21,377 nt of DNA from Rickettsiales bacterium (GTDB lineage Bacteria > Pseudomonadota > Alphaproteobacteria > Rickettsiales > Deianiraeaceae), in the NCBI GenBank assembly GCA_947378695.1, contig CANCKZ010000001.1, forward strand, positions 1 through 21,377, written 5' to 3'. Position 1 is the first letter of the stretch; every line of letters starts with the position of its first letter. This document shows, piece by piece, positions 12,972 through 20,538 of the stretch. The notes under the pieces were generated by a model. That model was not told the DNA's origin, did not search any database, and was given only the letters and a program-made list of their open reading frames with translations. The translations under genes were made by a program, and so were the position numbers.

Positions 12972-13243
12972 TCGGTGAAACTTCCAAAGAAGATATAACT
13001 TTTGCCGCTTAAAAAGTGTAAAACCTTCCGCAGAGCATCTTGATTTTTAAACGATGATTTGTGTAAAATGAAGTGATAACTTTGGTGGTTCAAATGCCAA
13101 GTTTCGGCATCAAGTGGGTCTTCTGGTGGAATGTTTTTGTCGTAACGTATCTTAACAATCGCATTGGAATATAGCCTTGCCATTATGTATTTGAGGATTT
13201 TACTCAAATCGCTATATTCAACATTTACCACCACACCACTCAA
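12899..13243 (-). CDS. Unassigned 114-residue protein
   Basis: The start is MSGVVVNVEYSDLSKILKYI. It reads as a mixed alpha/beta soluble protein with many aromatic residues (NHQSYHFILHKSS, SGKSYIFFGSFTEWEYAVS). Its 3' end overlaps the 218-residue frame by 73 bases, a large overlap for two independent genes. The overlap and the shared orientation raise the possibility of one ancestral gene of about 310 codons broken by a frameshift near 12900-12970. I do not recognise the family. Confidence 0.45.
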   Translation of the reverse strand: MSGVVVNVEYSDLSKILKYIMARLYSNAIVKIRYDKNIPPEDPLDAETWHLNHQSYHFILHKSSFKNQDALRKVLHFLSGKSYIFFGSFTEWEYAVSPLEFEENKTEYHITMFV

Positions 13244-13301
13244 ATAAATTACATCTTTTTACTTTTTAAAATTCTAAACATTACTTTTAAAAAAGCAACC
13301 T

Positions 13302-13844
13302 TCAAGACTGCTTTCTGCCTTCCTCTACCACATCCTCAACCCTCGGTTCATACAGTTCCCACAACTCACCAAACCTTTTGCTATACTTTTTTACAACCGT
13401 GATTCGCTTCTCAATTAAGCAGTTTTCCGAGTTGTAATTTGTTGCGGATTCCGTCCAGTTGTAACTTCCTGTAATCACTTTCGTGCCATCAAAAACTGCA
13501 AATTTGTTATGTTCTATGCGATATTTTTTCTTGATTCTCATATCAAAACCTTCATCAATCAAGGCTTGAATTAGCGAATGTTTGCCATTGCTTTGGGTTT
13601 TATCGGTTACGATTCTGATTTGCAAACCCCTCGTTTTTGCCTCTTTTAGAGCTTCCAAAATTCTTGCATTTGTGAACGAATAAATTGCAATATCAACGGT
13701 TTTTTCAGAAGTTTTGAGCAATTCAATAACGTTATCTTCGCAGCAATTTGACGGCGAAAAGCACACATTTGGAAGCCCAGCCTGTGCGTGAAAGTTGAAT
13801 AAAATAAGGCTAAATAGCACTAAGTTTTGCAGTAATTTCTTCAT
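13302..13844 (-). CDS. Secreted Nuc/Pld-type phospholipase-D-fold enzyme
   Basis: The product is 180 residues from the ATG at 13842-13844. I chose this start because it gives a clean signal peptide (MKKLLQNLVLFSLILFNFHA followed by QA), whereas the upstream in-frame Met gives a charged extension. The mature part has a single HKD motif: H112-N-K114 ... D119 in IEHNKFAVFDGTKVITGSYN, with the GSYNW box. The size and single motif match the Nuc endonuclease of conjugative plasmids and rickettsial Pld; such proteins act as dimers. Activity could be on DNA or phospholipid, which sequence alone does not settle. Its start overlaps the upstream M15-like gene by 35 bases, so it is the last gene of a three-gene operon. 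Confidence 0.85.
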   Translation of the reverse strand: MKKLLQNLVLFSLILFNFHAQAGLPNVCFSPSNCCEDNVIELLKTSEKTVDIAIYSFTNARILEALKEAKTRGLQIRIVTDKTQSNGKHSLIQALIDEGFDMRIKKKYRIEHNKFAVFDGTKVITGSYNWTESATNYNSENCLIEKRITVVKKYSKRFGELWELYEPRVEDVVEEGRKQS

Positions 13845-14466
13845 AATATTTGCTATAATTTTGTTTTTCGGTTTGGAATAATCCGCTGTCTTGGTTTGCT
13901 TCCGCCCCATCACCACCAATTAAATACCCTTTCGGTTCCTTGGTTGAAAATATCGTTTTCTCGGGTTTTTCATGCCAAGAGATATTAAAACAATTCTGCC
14001 TTGCAAAGAAGGTTATTGTGCTGTAATCGATGTTGTCGTGCAGAAAGTATGCAAGCTTAATCCAGTCTTTTGCGTCTGTGAAGTTATCGTTAAACCACGG
14101 AATAAAAATGCAAGCCGTCGCCCCTTTGTGTCCGTTTTTGTCTTTTACATCCCAAATATGCCCTGCAAAATTTGATTCATTTCTTGCACATTTCAGGTTA
14201 TTTTTATTGCCAAAATCATTTAAAGTTGGGCTTCTGTATCCTGAACGTAAACCGATTCTACCGAAAATTTCAGTCAAAGGTTCAAGAATTACTTCACAGA
14301 GTTTTTTGCCAGTTTCAACAAATAAATCAACATCAACAGGGATATTCGGGATTTTATGAAAGTTAGAAATCTCACTATAGAGAAAGTCTCTTGCATAGTA
14401 GTTTTTTGAAAGCCTTGTGCGTCCAAATTCCTCTAAATCCCAAAAGGTGGCGAGGGGTTTGGGCAT
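13810..14466 (-). CDS. Peptidase M15-like protein
   Basis: The product is 218 residues. It contains RSGYRSPTLN (74-83), AGHIWD with H103 and D106, GATACIFIPWF (115-125) and NISWHEKPEK with H165. This is the set of motifs of zinc D,D-peptidase (M15) relatives, in which two His and one Asp bind the metal. The order matches a conserved alphaproteobacterial family I recall (FF-AFNI-WHE-P, KG-L). No signal peptide is visible at the N-terminus (MPKPLATFWDLEEFGRTRLS), which is odd for a wall-acting enzyme, so it may act in the cytoplasm, be released by lysis or be exported otherwise. It lies 4 bases downstream of a membrane protein gene and overlaps the PLD gene. Confidence 0.65.
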   Translation of the reverse strand: MPKPLATFWDLEEFGRTRLSKNYYARDFLYSEISNFHKIPNIPVDVDLFVETGKKLCEVILEPLTEIFGRIGLRSGYRSPTLNDFGNKNNLKCARNESNFAGHIWDVKDKNGHKGATACIFIPWFNDNFTDAKDWIKLAYFLHDNIDYSTITFFARQNCFNISWHEKPEKTIFSTKEPKGYLIGGDGAEANQDSGLFQTEKQNYSKYYEEITAKLSAI

Positions 14467-14470
14467 AAAA

Positions 14471-15109
14471 TTATAAAAAGCGGCATAGTTGAGTGTCCGA
14501 GTGGTGACCTTCAGATATTCTCTTTTTACAGTCTTTTATTACGCCCCCATCCATTCCCATTTCTTTAAATTCAACCCCCTGTGCGGCAACAAAGACATCG
14601 GGATGAGCGTCACAATGAAATTGTTCAATGTCATGACGAAAAAATACAAATGTTGCTATATGTCTATTTTCCTTCCATCTTTTGCCGTAATCATCTCGAA
14701 TTTGCATATCCTTACCGCCAATTACTATAACAATATTTTCATGGGTAATCTCATCCATTCTTGTTTTTAGCTCTGCAAAGATGTGATTACAAACATAATC
14801 ATTCAAAGCCCATAAACTTTTAAAGACATTTCCAACGCTACTCTCGGAATCCATGTATGTTATAACGGAAAATGGTTTATGCTTTTTATCATCCACGTTT
14901 TTAATAGTAGCCTTGTAACTTGCTTTGCGTTCCGCCGCCTTTTTCTCGGCATTATCTGCAATACGTGCCGCACGTTGTCCGGGATTTTTACTTTCGGCAA
15001 TGATGTCGTTTATAATAAATATTGTAACAATAACCGTTAATATTGAGAGAATTACCATTACAAATTTTGCAAACTTGCCCATCGGTTTCTTTTTATTTTT
15101 TGCGGTCAT
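14471..15109 (-). CDS. Membrane-anchored protein of unknown function
   Basis: The product is 212 residues. A basic N-terminus (MTAKNKKKPMGK) is followed by one transmembrane segment (about 13-36, FVMVILSILTVIVTIFIIND), a Lys/Ala-rich stalk (ARIADNAEKKAAERKASYK), then a globular domain of about 140 residues with several strands (NIVIVIGGKDMQIRDDYG; HIATFVFFRHDIEQFHCDAH). The likely topology is N-in with the domain outside. It heads an apparent operon with the M15-like and PLD genes (4-base gap). I do not recognise the domain. Confidence 0.6.
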   Translation of the reverse strand: MTAKNKKKPMGKFAKFVMVILSILTVIVTIFIINDIIAESKNPGQRAARIADNAEKKAAERKASYKATIKNVDDKKHKPFSVITYMDSESSVGNVFKSLWALNDYVCNHIFAELKTRMDEITHENIVIVIGGKDMQIRDDYGKRWKENRHIATFVFFRHDIEQFHCDAHPDVFVAAQGVEFKEMGMDGGVIKDCKKRISEGHHSDTQLCRFL

Positions 15110-15200
15110 ATTACAACACTAAACTATTACTAATTTCTTATATGAGACTCCTGTGGACTAATAGACACATCACATGGCAAGTGTATTTCTTACCATTGCC

Positions 15201-15436
15201 ATGAAATTTGACGAAACCAAAACCAACGAAGATTTTGAATATGTTTTGGTAGAGTTCGGTCAAAAATTGAGGAAATCAGGCTTGCAAAAGGTATCAGCCA
15301 AGAAGCTATGGCGCTTGATATCGGGTTTGACAGAACCTACATTTCCCTTCTTGAGCGTGGAAAACGTAACCCTTCGCTCATCGCCCTTAATCGGCTCGCC
15401 GAATATCTGAAAATTGAGGTTAAGGAACTCGTATAA
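15201..15436 (+). pseudogene. XRE-family regulator broken by a one-base deletion
   Basis: From the ATG at 15201 the frame gives MKFDETKTNEDFEYVLVEFG then QKLRK. After the GGAAAT at about 15271-15276 the sensible sequence continues in another frame: IRLAKGISQEAMALDIGFDR, TYISLLERGKRNPSLIALNR, LAEYLKIEVKELV, stop at 15434-15436. Joined, this is a normal helix-turn-helix XRE/Cro repressor of about 79 residues. Adding one A to the AAA run restores the frame. It lies divergent to the membrane/M15/PLD operon, so it may once have repressed that operon. Confidence 0.85.
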
Positions 15437-15451
15437 AGAACACGTGTTCTT
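15436..15451. terminator. Perfect 16-bp palindrome after the broken regulator
   Basis: AAGAACACGTGTTCTT directly follows the stop codon. It can form a 6-bp hairpin with an ACGT loop, or serve as a binding site for a dimeric regulator. There is no T run after it, so a terminator role is uncertain. Confidence 0.4.
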
Positions 15452-15621
15452 AAATTCTGCCATTTTACACCAACGAAGTGCAGCGTGAGCTATTTTGTAA
15501 AAATACAAACCTTGCGAACAAAAGAAATCCTTAAAATCATACAACTTCCGCATATCTTAACGTAAATATTTTTATATATCATATATTATATGAAATGAAA
15601 GAAATGTTTTGTCAAGAAATA

Positions 15622-15653
15622 ATCGTATAAATTATACTTTTTATTTATACGAT
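15622..15653. promoter_or_regulatory. Candidate XRE operator: inverted repeat
   Basis: ATCGTATAAAT (15622-15632) and ATTTATACGAT (15643-15653) are perfect 11-bp inverted arms around a 10-base spacer, about 77 bases before the XRE start. The same core in one arm, TATACGATAAA (15646-15656), recurs inverted at 15720-15730. Confidence 0.55.
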
Positions 15654-15719
15654 AAAATGATAATTCATCGGTGGTTAATTACGGTAATACTCGTATCTTT
15701 AATACAATTAACATTGTTG

Positions 15720-15730
15720 TTTATCGTATA
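15720..15730. promoter_or_regulatory. Third operator half-site overlapping the XRE start codon
   Basis: TTTATCGTATA is the exact reverse complement of TATACGATAAA at 15646-15656, and its last A is the first base of the ATG at 15730. A repressor bound here would block its own gene. Confidence 0.5.
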
Positions 15731-16110
15731 TGGATATTAAAAGAGAGCTTGGAATGAAGTTGAAGGAATGGAGAAAGCGAAGCGCCCGCGAGTCACTTCA
15801 AGATTTAACAAAATCGCGAGCAAAACGTACAAATCGGATGACACAAGAGGACTTAGCCGCCCTTGCAGATTTAAGCGTTGACGCTATTTCCATGATTGAG
15901 CGAGGAATTAACTTTCCAACACCTGCTACGGTTGAAAAACTCAGCAAAGCTCTTGGAATTCCAAAGCACGAGTTTTATATCAATAGTGAGGACATGCAAG
16001 CCAAAAATACCAAACAAGAGCTTATCAATGGCATTACAGGCATGCTTTACAATGCGGATGAAAAAACTCTTAAGATTATTTTGAAACAGATTGAGGCGTT
16101 GGTGGGGTAG
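15730..16110 (+). CDS. XRE-family transcriptional regulator
   Basis: The product is 126 residues. The helix-turn-helix covers about residues 37-77 (MTQEDLAALADLSVDAISMI; ERGINFPTPATVEKLSKALG), a standard Cro/C1 type. The N-terminal extension is basic (KLKEWRKRSARESLQDLTKS; RAKRTNRM). The C-terminal 45 residues are helical and may dimerise. The gene runs tail-to-tail with the SNF2 gene (29 bases between ends), so it does not share a transcript with it. Inverted-repeat sites sit in front of and over its start, suggesting autorepression. It could control the helicase/Fic operon, but I did not find the same site near that operon's 5' end. Confidence 0.88.
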   Translation: MDIKRELGMKLKEWRKRSARESLQDLTKSRAKRTNRMTQEDLAALADLSVDAISMIERGINFPTPATVEKLSKALGIPKHEFYINSEDMQAKNTKQELINGITGMLYNADEKTLKIILKQIEALVG

Positions 16111-16139
16111 CACCAAGTGTAATCACACAAATCACCTAC

Positions 16140-19100
16140 TTAATCTAACATTAAATGCCAATGATTATTATCAAATTTACCTATAGCACATTTGCCAATC
16201 AAACAATTATCTTTTAAGGAATACAATAGACCAATATGTCTAATCTTTAAACCAACCCATGTTTTTGCTTCTATAGATAATGCCAATATTTTGCCATCAG
16301 GTGATAGTTCGGCAGAGCTAACTTTCAATTTCCCATATTTTAAAATCTCTTGTATTTGAGATATTATTGAGTTCCACATATCGCTTTTATCTTGTTTGTG
16401 ACTAATGCGATCAAGGATGTTGAATAAAACTTCTAAATATACGGACTCTCCTTTGATTAAGTATTTTGTGTGTATTAATAATGATGTCAAGGAACACTTT
16501 TTCAAGTCATTGGGATGAGATAAATTATTGCTCCATGCACAAATAACACCTTCTTCTGGGGTGCAAAATGTGTCACCAGAAGAAGGTATGGCTTCATCTT
16601 TTAACAATAACTTTCCTGATATACTGCTACCAATAAAGAATTTTTTAAGTGCCAATTTGCCACTCACACAACTTGTTTCTAGTTCCGTAGGAATAACTGA
16701 TTGCTGTGTTATTTCACATTTCTTTAGTATGCCAGGTTTTACTAAATAGCCATTTAACTCACACTTTTCGGCTTCAATTTCTAGCAATGGTTGTTTTGTT
16801 TCATGGCAATATATAAATTCATTCTTATGTCCAGTTTTGCTAGACGCCATAGACCTCTCTTCTTCATCTATGCGATATCTTTTTCCAGAAACTTGACTGA
16901 TTTTGGACTCACTAATTAATATGTCGACATTTGTAAAATCACATTTGGCAAAATATTCAAATTCACCTTTCTTGCCACTTATGGCAGATGTTTTCAAAAT
17001 GTTTTTTGCAACAAATTTATTACTTATGAAAGATTTTTCGGCTTCATCCTGTAGTATATATTTGCCACTTACTTCGCATTTTACAATAAAATTTGGTAAG
17101 GAAAGTCTGTCGCTAATTTGTGACTTTGAGAGTAAATGTGCAAGAGCTAAATTGTTTGTAATTTCACATTTACTCAAACAGTCACGTGGATAATGTTTAT
17201 TGGTGATATGGCATAGTACCATATCTGGTGCTACAACACTGTCATCAAATGTATCAATTGTAATTGTGCTTGAATATACAGTATCGTTACCAGAAATATT
17301 ATAATGTAGTTTTGCTTTAACTTTATGAGATATACTGCCTTCCAATCCAACTAAAGATACGACAAGCCTCGGTGTAAAATCATCATCCAGTTTTTTCTGC
17401 TTCCTTGCATCGTTAACAACCTTTTTCAATTCTATTTCTCGCCTTTCTAGATAAAACCGACAAAACTCTGCTATATCTTTATTCTGATTAACCGCCTCCA
17501 AAAGTTTTTGTTTGGATATTCCAATTTTATCAGGTTCATCTATAAAATCTTTTATCGCAACTATACCATTTTTGCCTACAAAAGAAGTGCAGTGGTCATG
17601 ATGTTGGCACTCTACATTTATAACGCGTTCGTAGCTATCATGAGCAACTGTAACCCGTACATTTAGAGTTGCCGCCCCTGCAAAACATCGAGAAGACTCT
17701 TCAATGTCAATTTTTTGTAAATTTGCCTCGAACTTTCCAAGCCAATTGCTGGCAAGGATATGAGTTGTTTGTTCGGCATCTTTATCATTGTTGTTTACAC
17801 AGTGTAATGATTGATTTGATATTTCCTTCACAAGCTTTTTAAATTCCGAGCTATTAGGATTGTCTATTAAATGAATGCTATTAGTTTCGGTTGATATTGT
17901 ATCATAGGCTTTGGCAATAAACGTTTTATAGTCCATTGATTTTGTCATCTCTGAAAGTTGCGGAGTTGTTGGTTCGTTATCAGCATAAATATCTGAATCA
18001 CCCAGTAAATGATTTATATTTTTCTCTTCCTCCTCAAGTTCCTTTTTTGCATCTGTAATGCTTTTTTCGGATTTGCGTAATGCCTCCTCCATATTTTGCC
18101 CAGAAAGTGATGCAAGAACAAGTTTGGCGATATATTTTTCAAAACTTGTACATTCTTCGTTATCTTCCCCGTCGCCTATTCCAGATGTTTCAAGTAAGGA
18201 TTCTATATCTCCGATTGCATGAGATGCCAGTTGCAACTTTTCCATCAATCTGCCGACGATATATTCCTCAAATGTATCTTTAATCATTATGTTAAAAATA
18301 CATACATTGGCATGAACGGATGATAATCTTTGAACTCTACCAATACGTTGCTCAATAATCATTGGATTCCAAGGTAAATCATAGTTCACAATAACGTTTG
18401 CTACCTGTAAATTAATACCTTCAGAACCAGCTTCGGTAGAAACAATGACATTAACCTCTGGAACTGACTTTCTAAATTTCTCAAGTGTATCTTGATTTCT
18501 TTGAGTTGAGTCACCATTTATAAGGCCATAAGATATATTTTCGTTTGCCAGCACACAAGCTATGGCAGTTTGAGTTTCTCGCCACCTTGTAAATATAACA
18601 ACTCTCCAATTGTTGGGATTGTCCGTTTTGAGTTTTGCAATTAGTGATGCAAGTCCTCGCATTTTTGCAGTTTTAAGTTGCAAGTCTTCATGCAGTATTA
18701 ACTCTTGATTCGTATCATTATTTGCGTCTGTAATAAGTTGATATGTATTTGCTTGGTCATCATTAACATTGCCTAAAAATTGCTTGATAGCAATTAACAT
18801 TTCATCTGATATTTCGGGTGATAAAGTACCTTTCTTTTGCATTTTTTTCACTGTTGTCTCTAGTGCCTCAGGACTGCTAACCAATAACTGTAAAAGAATG
18901 ATCTTTATAAAGATCATATTTGGGTCAATTTTATTTATACAACCAACTATTGCCTTAATAAAATTCTTTTCTTGTTCATCGGGAGAAACTAAGTGAGATT
19001 GTACTACACGGTCTGGGAACGAAAGATTGGCATCTTTGCGCCTTGTCCTTGAAATATATCCATATAAAATGGAACGAAATTCCTCTTGTTTGTCTGGATT

Positions 19101-19898
19101 TAATTTTCTTGCTGACGTTGCCCCGTCTCCTATAAATTTTTTCGCAAAAAACTCTGGTTTGCCTAACGGATTAGTATGACCTCTTGCCACTGTCAGCATA
19201 TCAATTAAGGAATATAAATCCCATAATCTATTTTGAATTGGTGTTGCTGTAAGCATTAAAACATAGCTGAATAAACGCTTTTGCAATGCTTTATGAAATT
19301 TTACAGCTACTTCAGGAGCTTTGTCTACGCCATATAAATTTCTTAATTTATGTGCTTCATCCAAAATAAGCATATCAAACTTATTATCCTCTATTTGGTC
19401 TAAATAAATTCTAGCAGAATTATAAGTTGTAATGAATGCTGAGTAATCTTGTTTTAAATCATCTATCGCTAGCAGTTCTTTTCCTGTAATAATTTTTGAT
19501 GGAATATCAAATTTTGTCTCTAACTCTTCTTTCCATTGTTCACGTAATATCTTGGGACAAACAATTAATATTTTAGAAATTCTGCTACGCCATAAAAGCT
19601 CACTCACAATTAAACCAGCGCTAATTGTTTTACCTAAACCAACGTCATCAGATATGAGAGTTACTGGCAACCTTCTGCAAAATGTAATTAGATTCTTTAC
19701 TTGATGATGATATGGCTCTACGCGAGTCTGCCACTTTTGTTTTGATTTAATGTCATTTTTACTTGCTATAATGATAGGCTCAAGCAAATCCCACTCAAGT
19801 GCAGCTTTATATAAACGATAACGGTCATCGCTGTCTGATTTTCTCAATATTTTATGATGAAAAGTGGTATTATTTGATATATCTTGTTCGTACCTCAT
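16140..19898 (-). CDS. SNF2-type ATPase with 15-residue Cys/Ser repeats
   Basis: The product is 1252 residues. The N-terminal part is a complete superfamily 2 SNF2/RapA-like motor: motif I DDVGLGKT (84-91), motif II DEAH (180-183), motif III LTATPIQN (216-223), motif V STEAGSEGINLQ (487-498) and motif VI QRIGRVQRL (517-525), preceded by the WQTRVEPYHHQ region. These proteins move on double-stranded DNA. Residues 540-890 are a helical and mixed region with a Glu-rich coil near 620. Residues 896-1149 are about 17 units with a 15-residue period (separate entry), and 1150-1252 form a short C-terminal domain. No nuclease motif is seen. It follows the Fic remnant by 3 bases, indicating one operon. 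Large SNF2 proteins occur in defence systems (for example DISARM, Zorya), but no partner genes of those systems are here. Confidence 0.9.
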   Translation of the reverse strand: MRYEQDISNNTTFHHKILRKSDSDDRYRLYKAALEWDLLEPIIIASKNDIKSKQKWQTRVEPYHHQVKNLITFCRRLPVTLISDDVGLGKTISAGLIVSELLWRSRISKILIVCPKILREQWKEELETKFDIPSKIITGKELLAIDDLKQDYSAFITTYNSARIYLDQIEDNKFDMLILDEAHKLRNLYGVDKAPEVAVKFHKALQKRLFSYVLMLTATPIQNRLWDLYSLIDMLTVARGHTNPLGKPEFFAKKFIGDGATSARKLNPDKQEEFRSILYGYISRTRRKDANLSFPDRVVQSHLVSPDEQEKNFIKAIVGCINKIDPNMIFIKIILLQLLVSSPEALETTVKKMQKKGTLSPEISDEMLIAIKQFLGNVNDDQANTYQLITDANNDTNQELILHEDLQLKTAKMRGLASLIAKLKTDNPNNWRVVIFTRWRETQTAIACVLANENISYGLINGDSTQRNQDTLEKFRKSVPEVNVIVSTEAGSEGINLQVANVIVNYDLPWNPMIIEQRIGRVQRLSSVHANVCIFNIMIKDTFEEYIVGRLMEKLQLASHAIGDIESLLETSGIGDGEDNEECTSFEKYIAKLVLASLSGQNMEEALRKSEKSITDAKKELEEEEKNINHLLGDSDIYADNEPTTPQLSEMTKSMDYKTFIAKAYDTISTETNSIHLIDNPNSSEFKKLVKEISNQSLHCVNNNDKDAEQTTHILASNWLGKFEANLQKIDIEESSRCFAGAATLNVRVTVAHDSYERVINVECQHHDHCTSFVGKNGIVAIKDFIDEPDKIGISKQKLLEAVNQNKDIAEFCRFYLERREIELKKVVNDARKQKKLDDDFTPRLVVSLVGLEGSISHKVKAKLHYNISGNDTVYSSTITIDTFDDSVVAPDMVLCHITNKHYPRDCLSKCEITNNLALAHLLSKSQISDRLSLPNFIVKCEVSGKYILQDEAEKSFISNKFVAKNILKTSAISGKKGEFEYFAKCDFTNVDILISESKISQVSGKRYRIDEEERSMASSKTGHKNEFIYCHETKQPLLEIEAEKCELNGYLVKPGILKKCEITQQSVIPTELETSCVSGKLALKKFFIGSSISGKLLLKDEAIPSSGDTFCTPEEGVICAWSNNLSHPNDLKKCSLTSLLIHTKYLIKGESVYLEVLFNILDRISHKQDKSDMWNSIISQIQEILKYGKLKVSSAELSPDGKILALSIEAKTWVGLKIRHIGLLYSLKDNCLIGKCAIGKFDNNHWHLMLD
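16449..17213 (-). repeat. About 17 tandem 15-residue coding repeats in the SNF2 protein
   Basis: Units start at residues 896, 911, 926, 941, 956, 971, 986, 1001, 1016, 1031, 1046, 1061, 1076, 1091, 1106, 1120 and 1135. All steps are 15 residues except one of 14. Position 1 is always Cys (9 units) or Ser (8 units), position 4 is Ser or Thr in 15 of 17, and GK or NK often follows, as in CEVSGKYILQDEAEK, SAISGKKGEFEYFAK and SSISGKLLLKDEAIP. DNA of the units is not similar, so the repeat is old and kept by selection on the protein. Confidence 0.9.
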
Positions 19899-19901
19899 AT
19901 T

Positions 19902-20345
19902 TTAATCTAAATTCCTCCCATTAACCAACCTTAAAAGCTCACTAAAGCCATAAACCGCAGGTCTTGTGCCGCTTCCTTCTTGTATTTTGGTAAGCACACC
20001 AGCATCGCAAAGCTTGAGCATTAGCCTATTTGCACTTACGCTATTTTTAACTAACTCTTCTTTCAAAACATCTGGAGCAGTTAAAATCGGTTTTTTAAAC
20101 AATAAATCTAAAATTTGAGAGTCTTTTACTTTAGCTTTTGTTTTATCGTAAAGCTCTAAGATTCTTGTTGCCCTAAATTGATTGGTTTCCGATTACTTAA
20201 TTATAGCTCTTAAAAAGAATTCAATCCAATCACGCCAATCTTTTAGATACTGTTCAACATATTTATATGTCTTATATGTTTCAAATAAGGCGGTTTGTAT
20301 GTCTACTCTTAAATTATTTATGTATTTTGGACTTAAATTATTCAT
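19902..20345 (-). pseudogene. Fic-family protein remnant with an internal stop
   Basis: From the ATG at 20343 the frame gives MNNLSPKYINNLRVDIQTAL, then KDWRDWIEFFLRAIIK, a TAA stop (20193-20195), then SETNQFRATRILELYDKTKA, DSQILDLLFKKPILTAPDVL, and a winged-helix end (VSANRLMLKLCDAGVLTKIQ). This is the C-terminal part of Fic/DOC-type AMP transferases (DW-x-x-FFL, LY, F-x-x-PI-TA-DV, ANRL-L--GVL). The stop probably replaced a Gln codon (CAA to TAA). The catalytic Fic core with HPFxxGNGR is absent from the window. A 66-residue product from 20102 could still be made. It sits 3 bases upstream of the SNF2 gene. Confidence 0.75.
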
Positions 20346-20426
20346 ATCTTCATCACGCTACTTACTATTACATTTTTATTAAAAAAAACCATTGTCATAC
20401 AAATGTCAAGTATATATGTTATGATA

Positions 20427-20538
20427 ATGCTTCGAAGCATCTCTTTGAAAAGATTTGAAGTGTAATAATCTTCTAGAATAACTTTATTACACCAGTAAAT
20501 ACACTTGCATTACATATATAGTATCATTTTGTAATGCA
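20427..20538. promoter_or_regulatory. Cluster of three palindromes with four TGTAAT half-sites
   Basis: ATGCTTCGAAGCAT (20427-20440) is a perfect 14-bp palindrome. GTGTAATAA (20460-20468) and TTATTACAC (20484-20492) are perfect inverted arms. TGCATTAC (20506-20513) and GTAATGCA (20531-20538) are another pair. TGTAAT thus occurs four times in alternating orientation. It lies about 80-190 bases upstream of the Fic remnant, the position expected for a promoter-operator of the Fic/SNF2 operon. Confidence 0.4.

Larger units (their letters stand above)
9390..20345. mobile_element. Integrated genetic element next to tRNA-Gly, partly decayed
   Basis: The left boundary is firm: a serine recombinase gene ends inside the 3' end of the tRNA. 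The cargo includes a phage/plasmid-type replication initiator, a SpoVG-like remnant, XRE regulators, a Nuc-like nuclease, an M15-like peptidase, a SNF2 ATPase and a Fic remnant. Housekeeping genes stop at the tRNA and reappear only at 21193. The right boundary is not defined: I saw no direct repeat of the tRNA 3' end to the right, so the end may lie in the repeat-rich block 20346-21192. At least four reading frames are broken (SpoVG, XRE 1, Fic, and the Rep N-terminus), so the element is probably no longer autonomous. Confidence 0.7.

Noticed and set aside
15174-15410. 78-residue protein starting MASVFLTIAMKFDE
   Set aside because: Only its first half is sensible; the second half is out-of-frame XRE sequence, so it is a broken regulator.
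16140-19898. Calling the SNF2 gene a DISARM (DrmD) or Zorya (ZorD) component
   Set aside because: No methyltransferase, DrmA/B/C or ZorA/B-like gene is in the window, and the repeat-bearing C-terminus does not fit my knowledge of those proteins.
20182-20458. Small plus-strand frames opposite the Fic remnant
   Set aside because: Tyr/Leu-rich shadows of the minus-strand pseudogene with no start context or family pattern.
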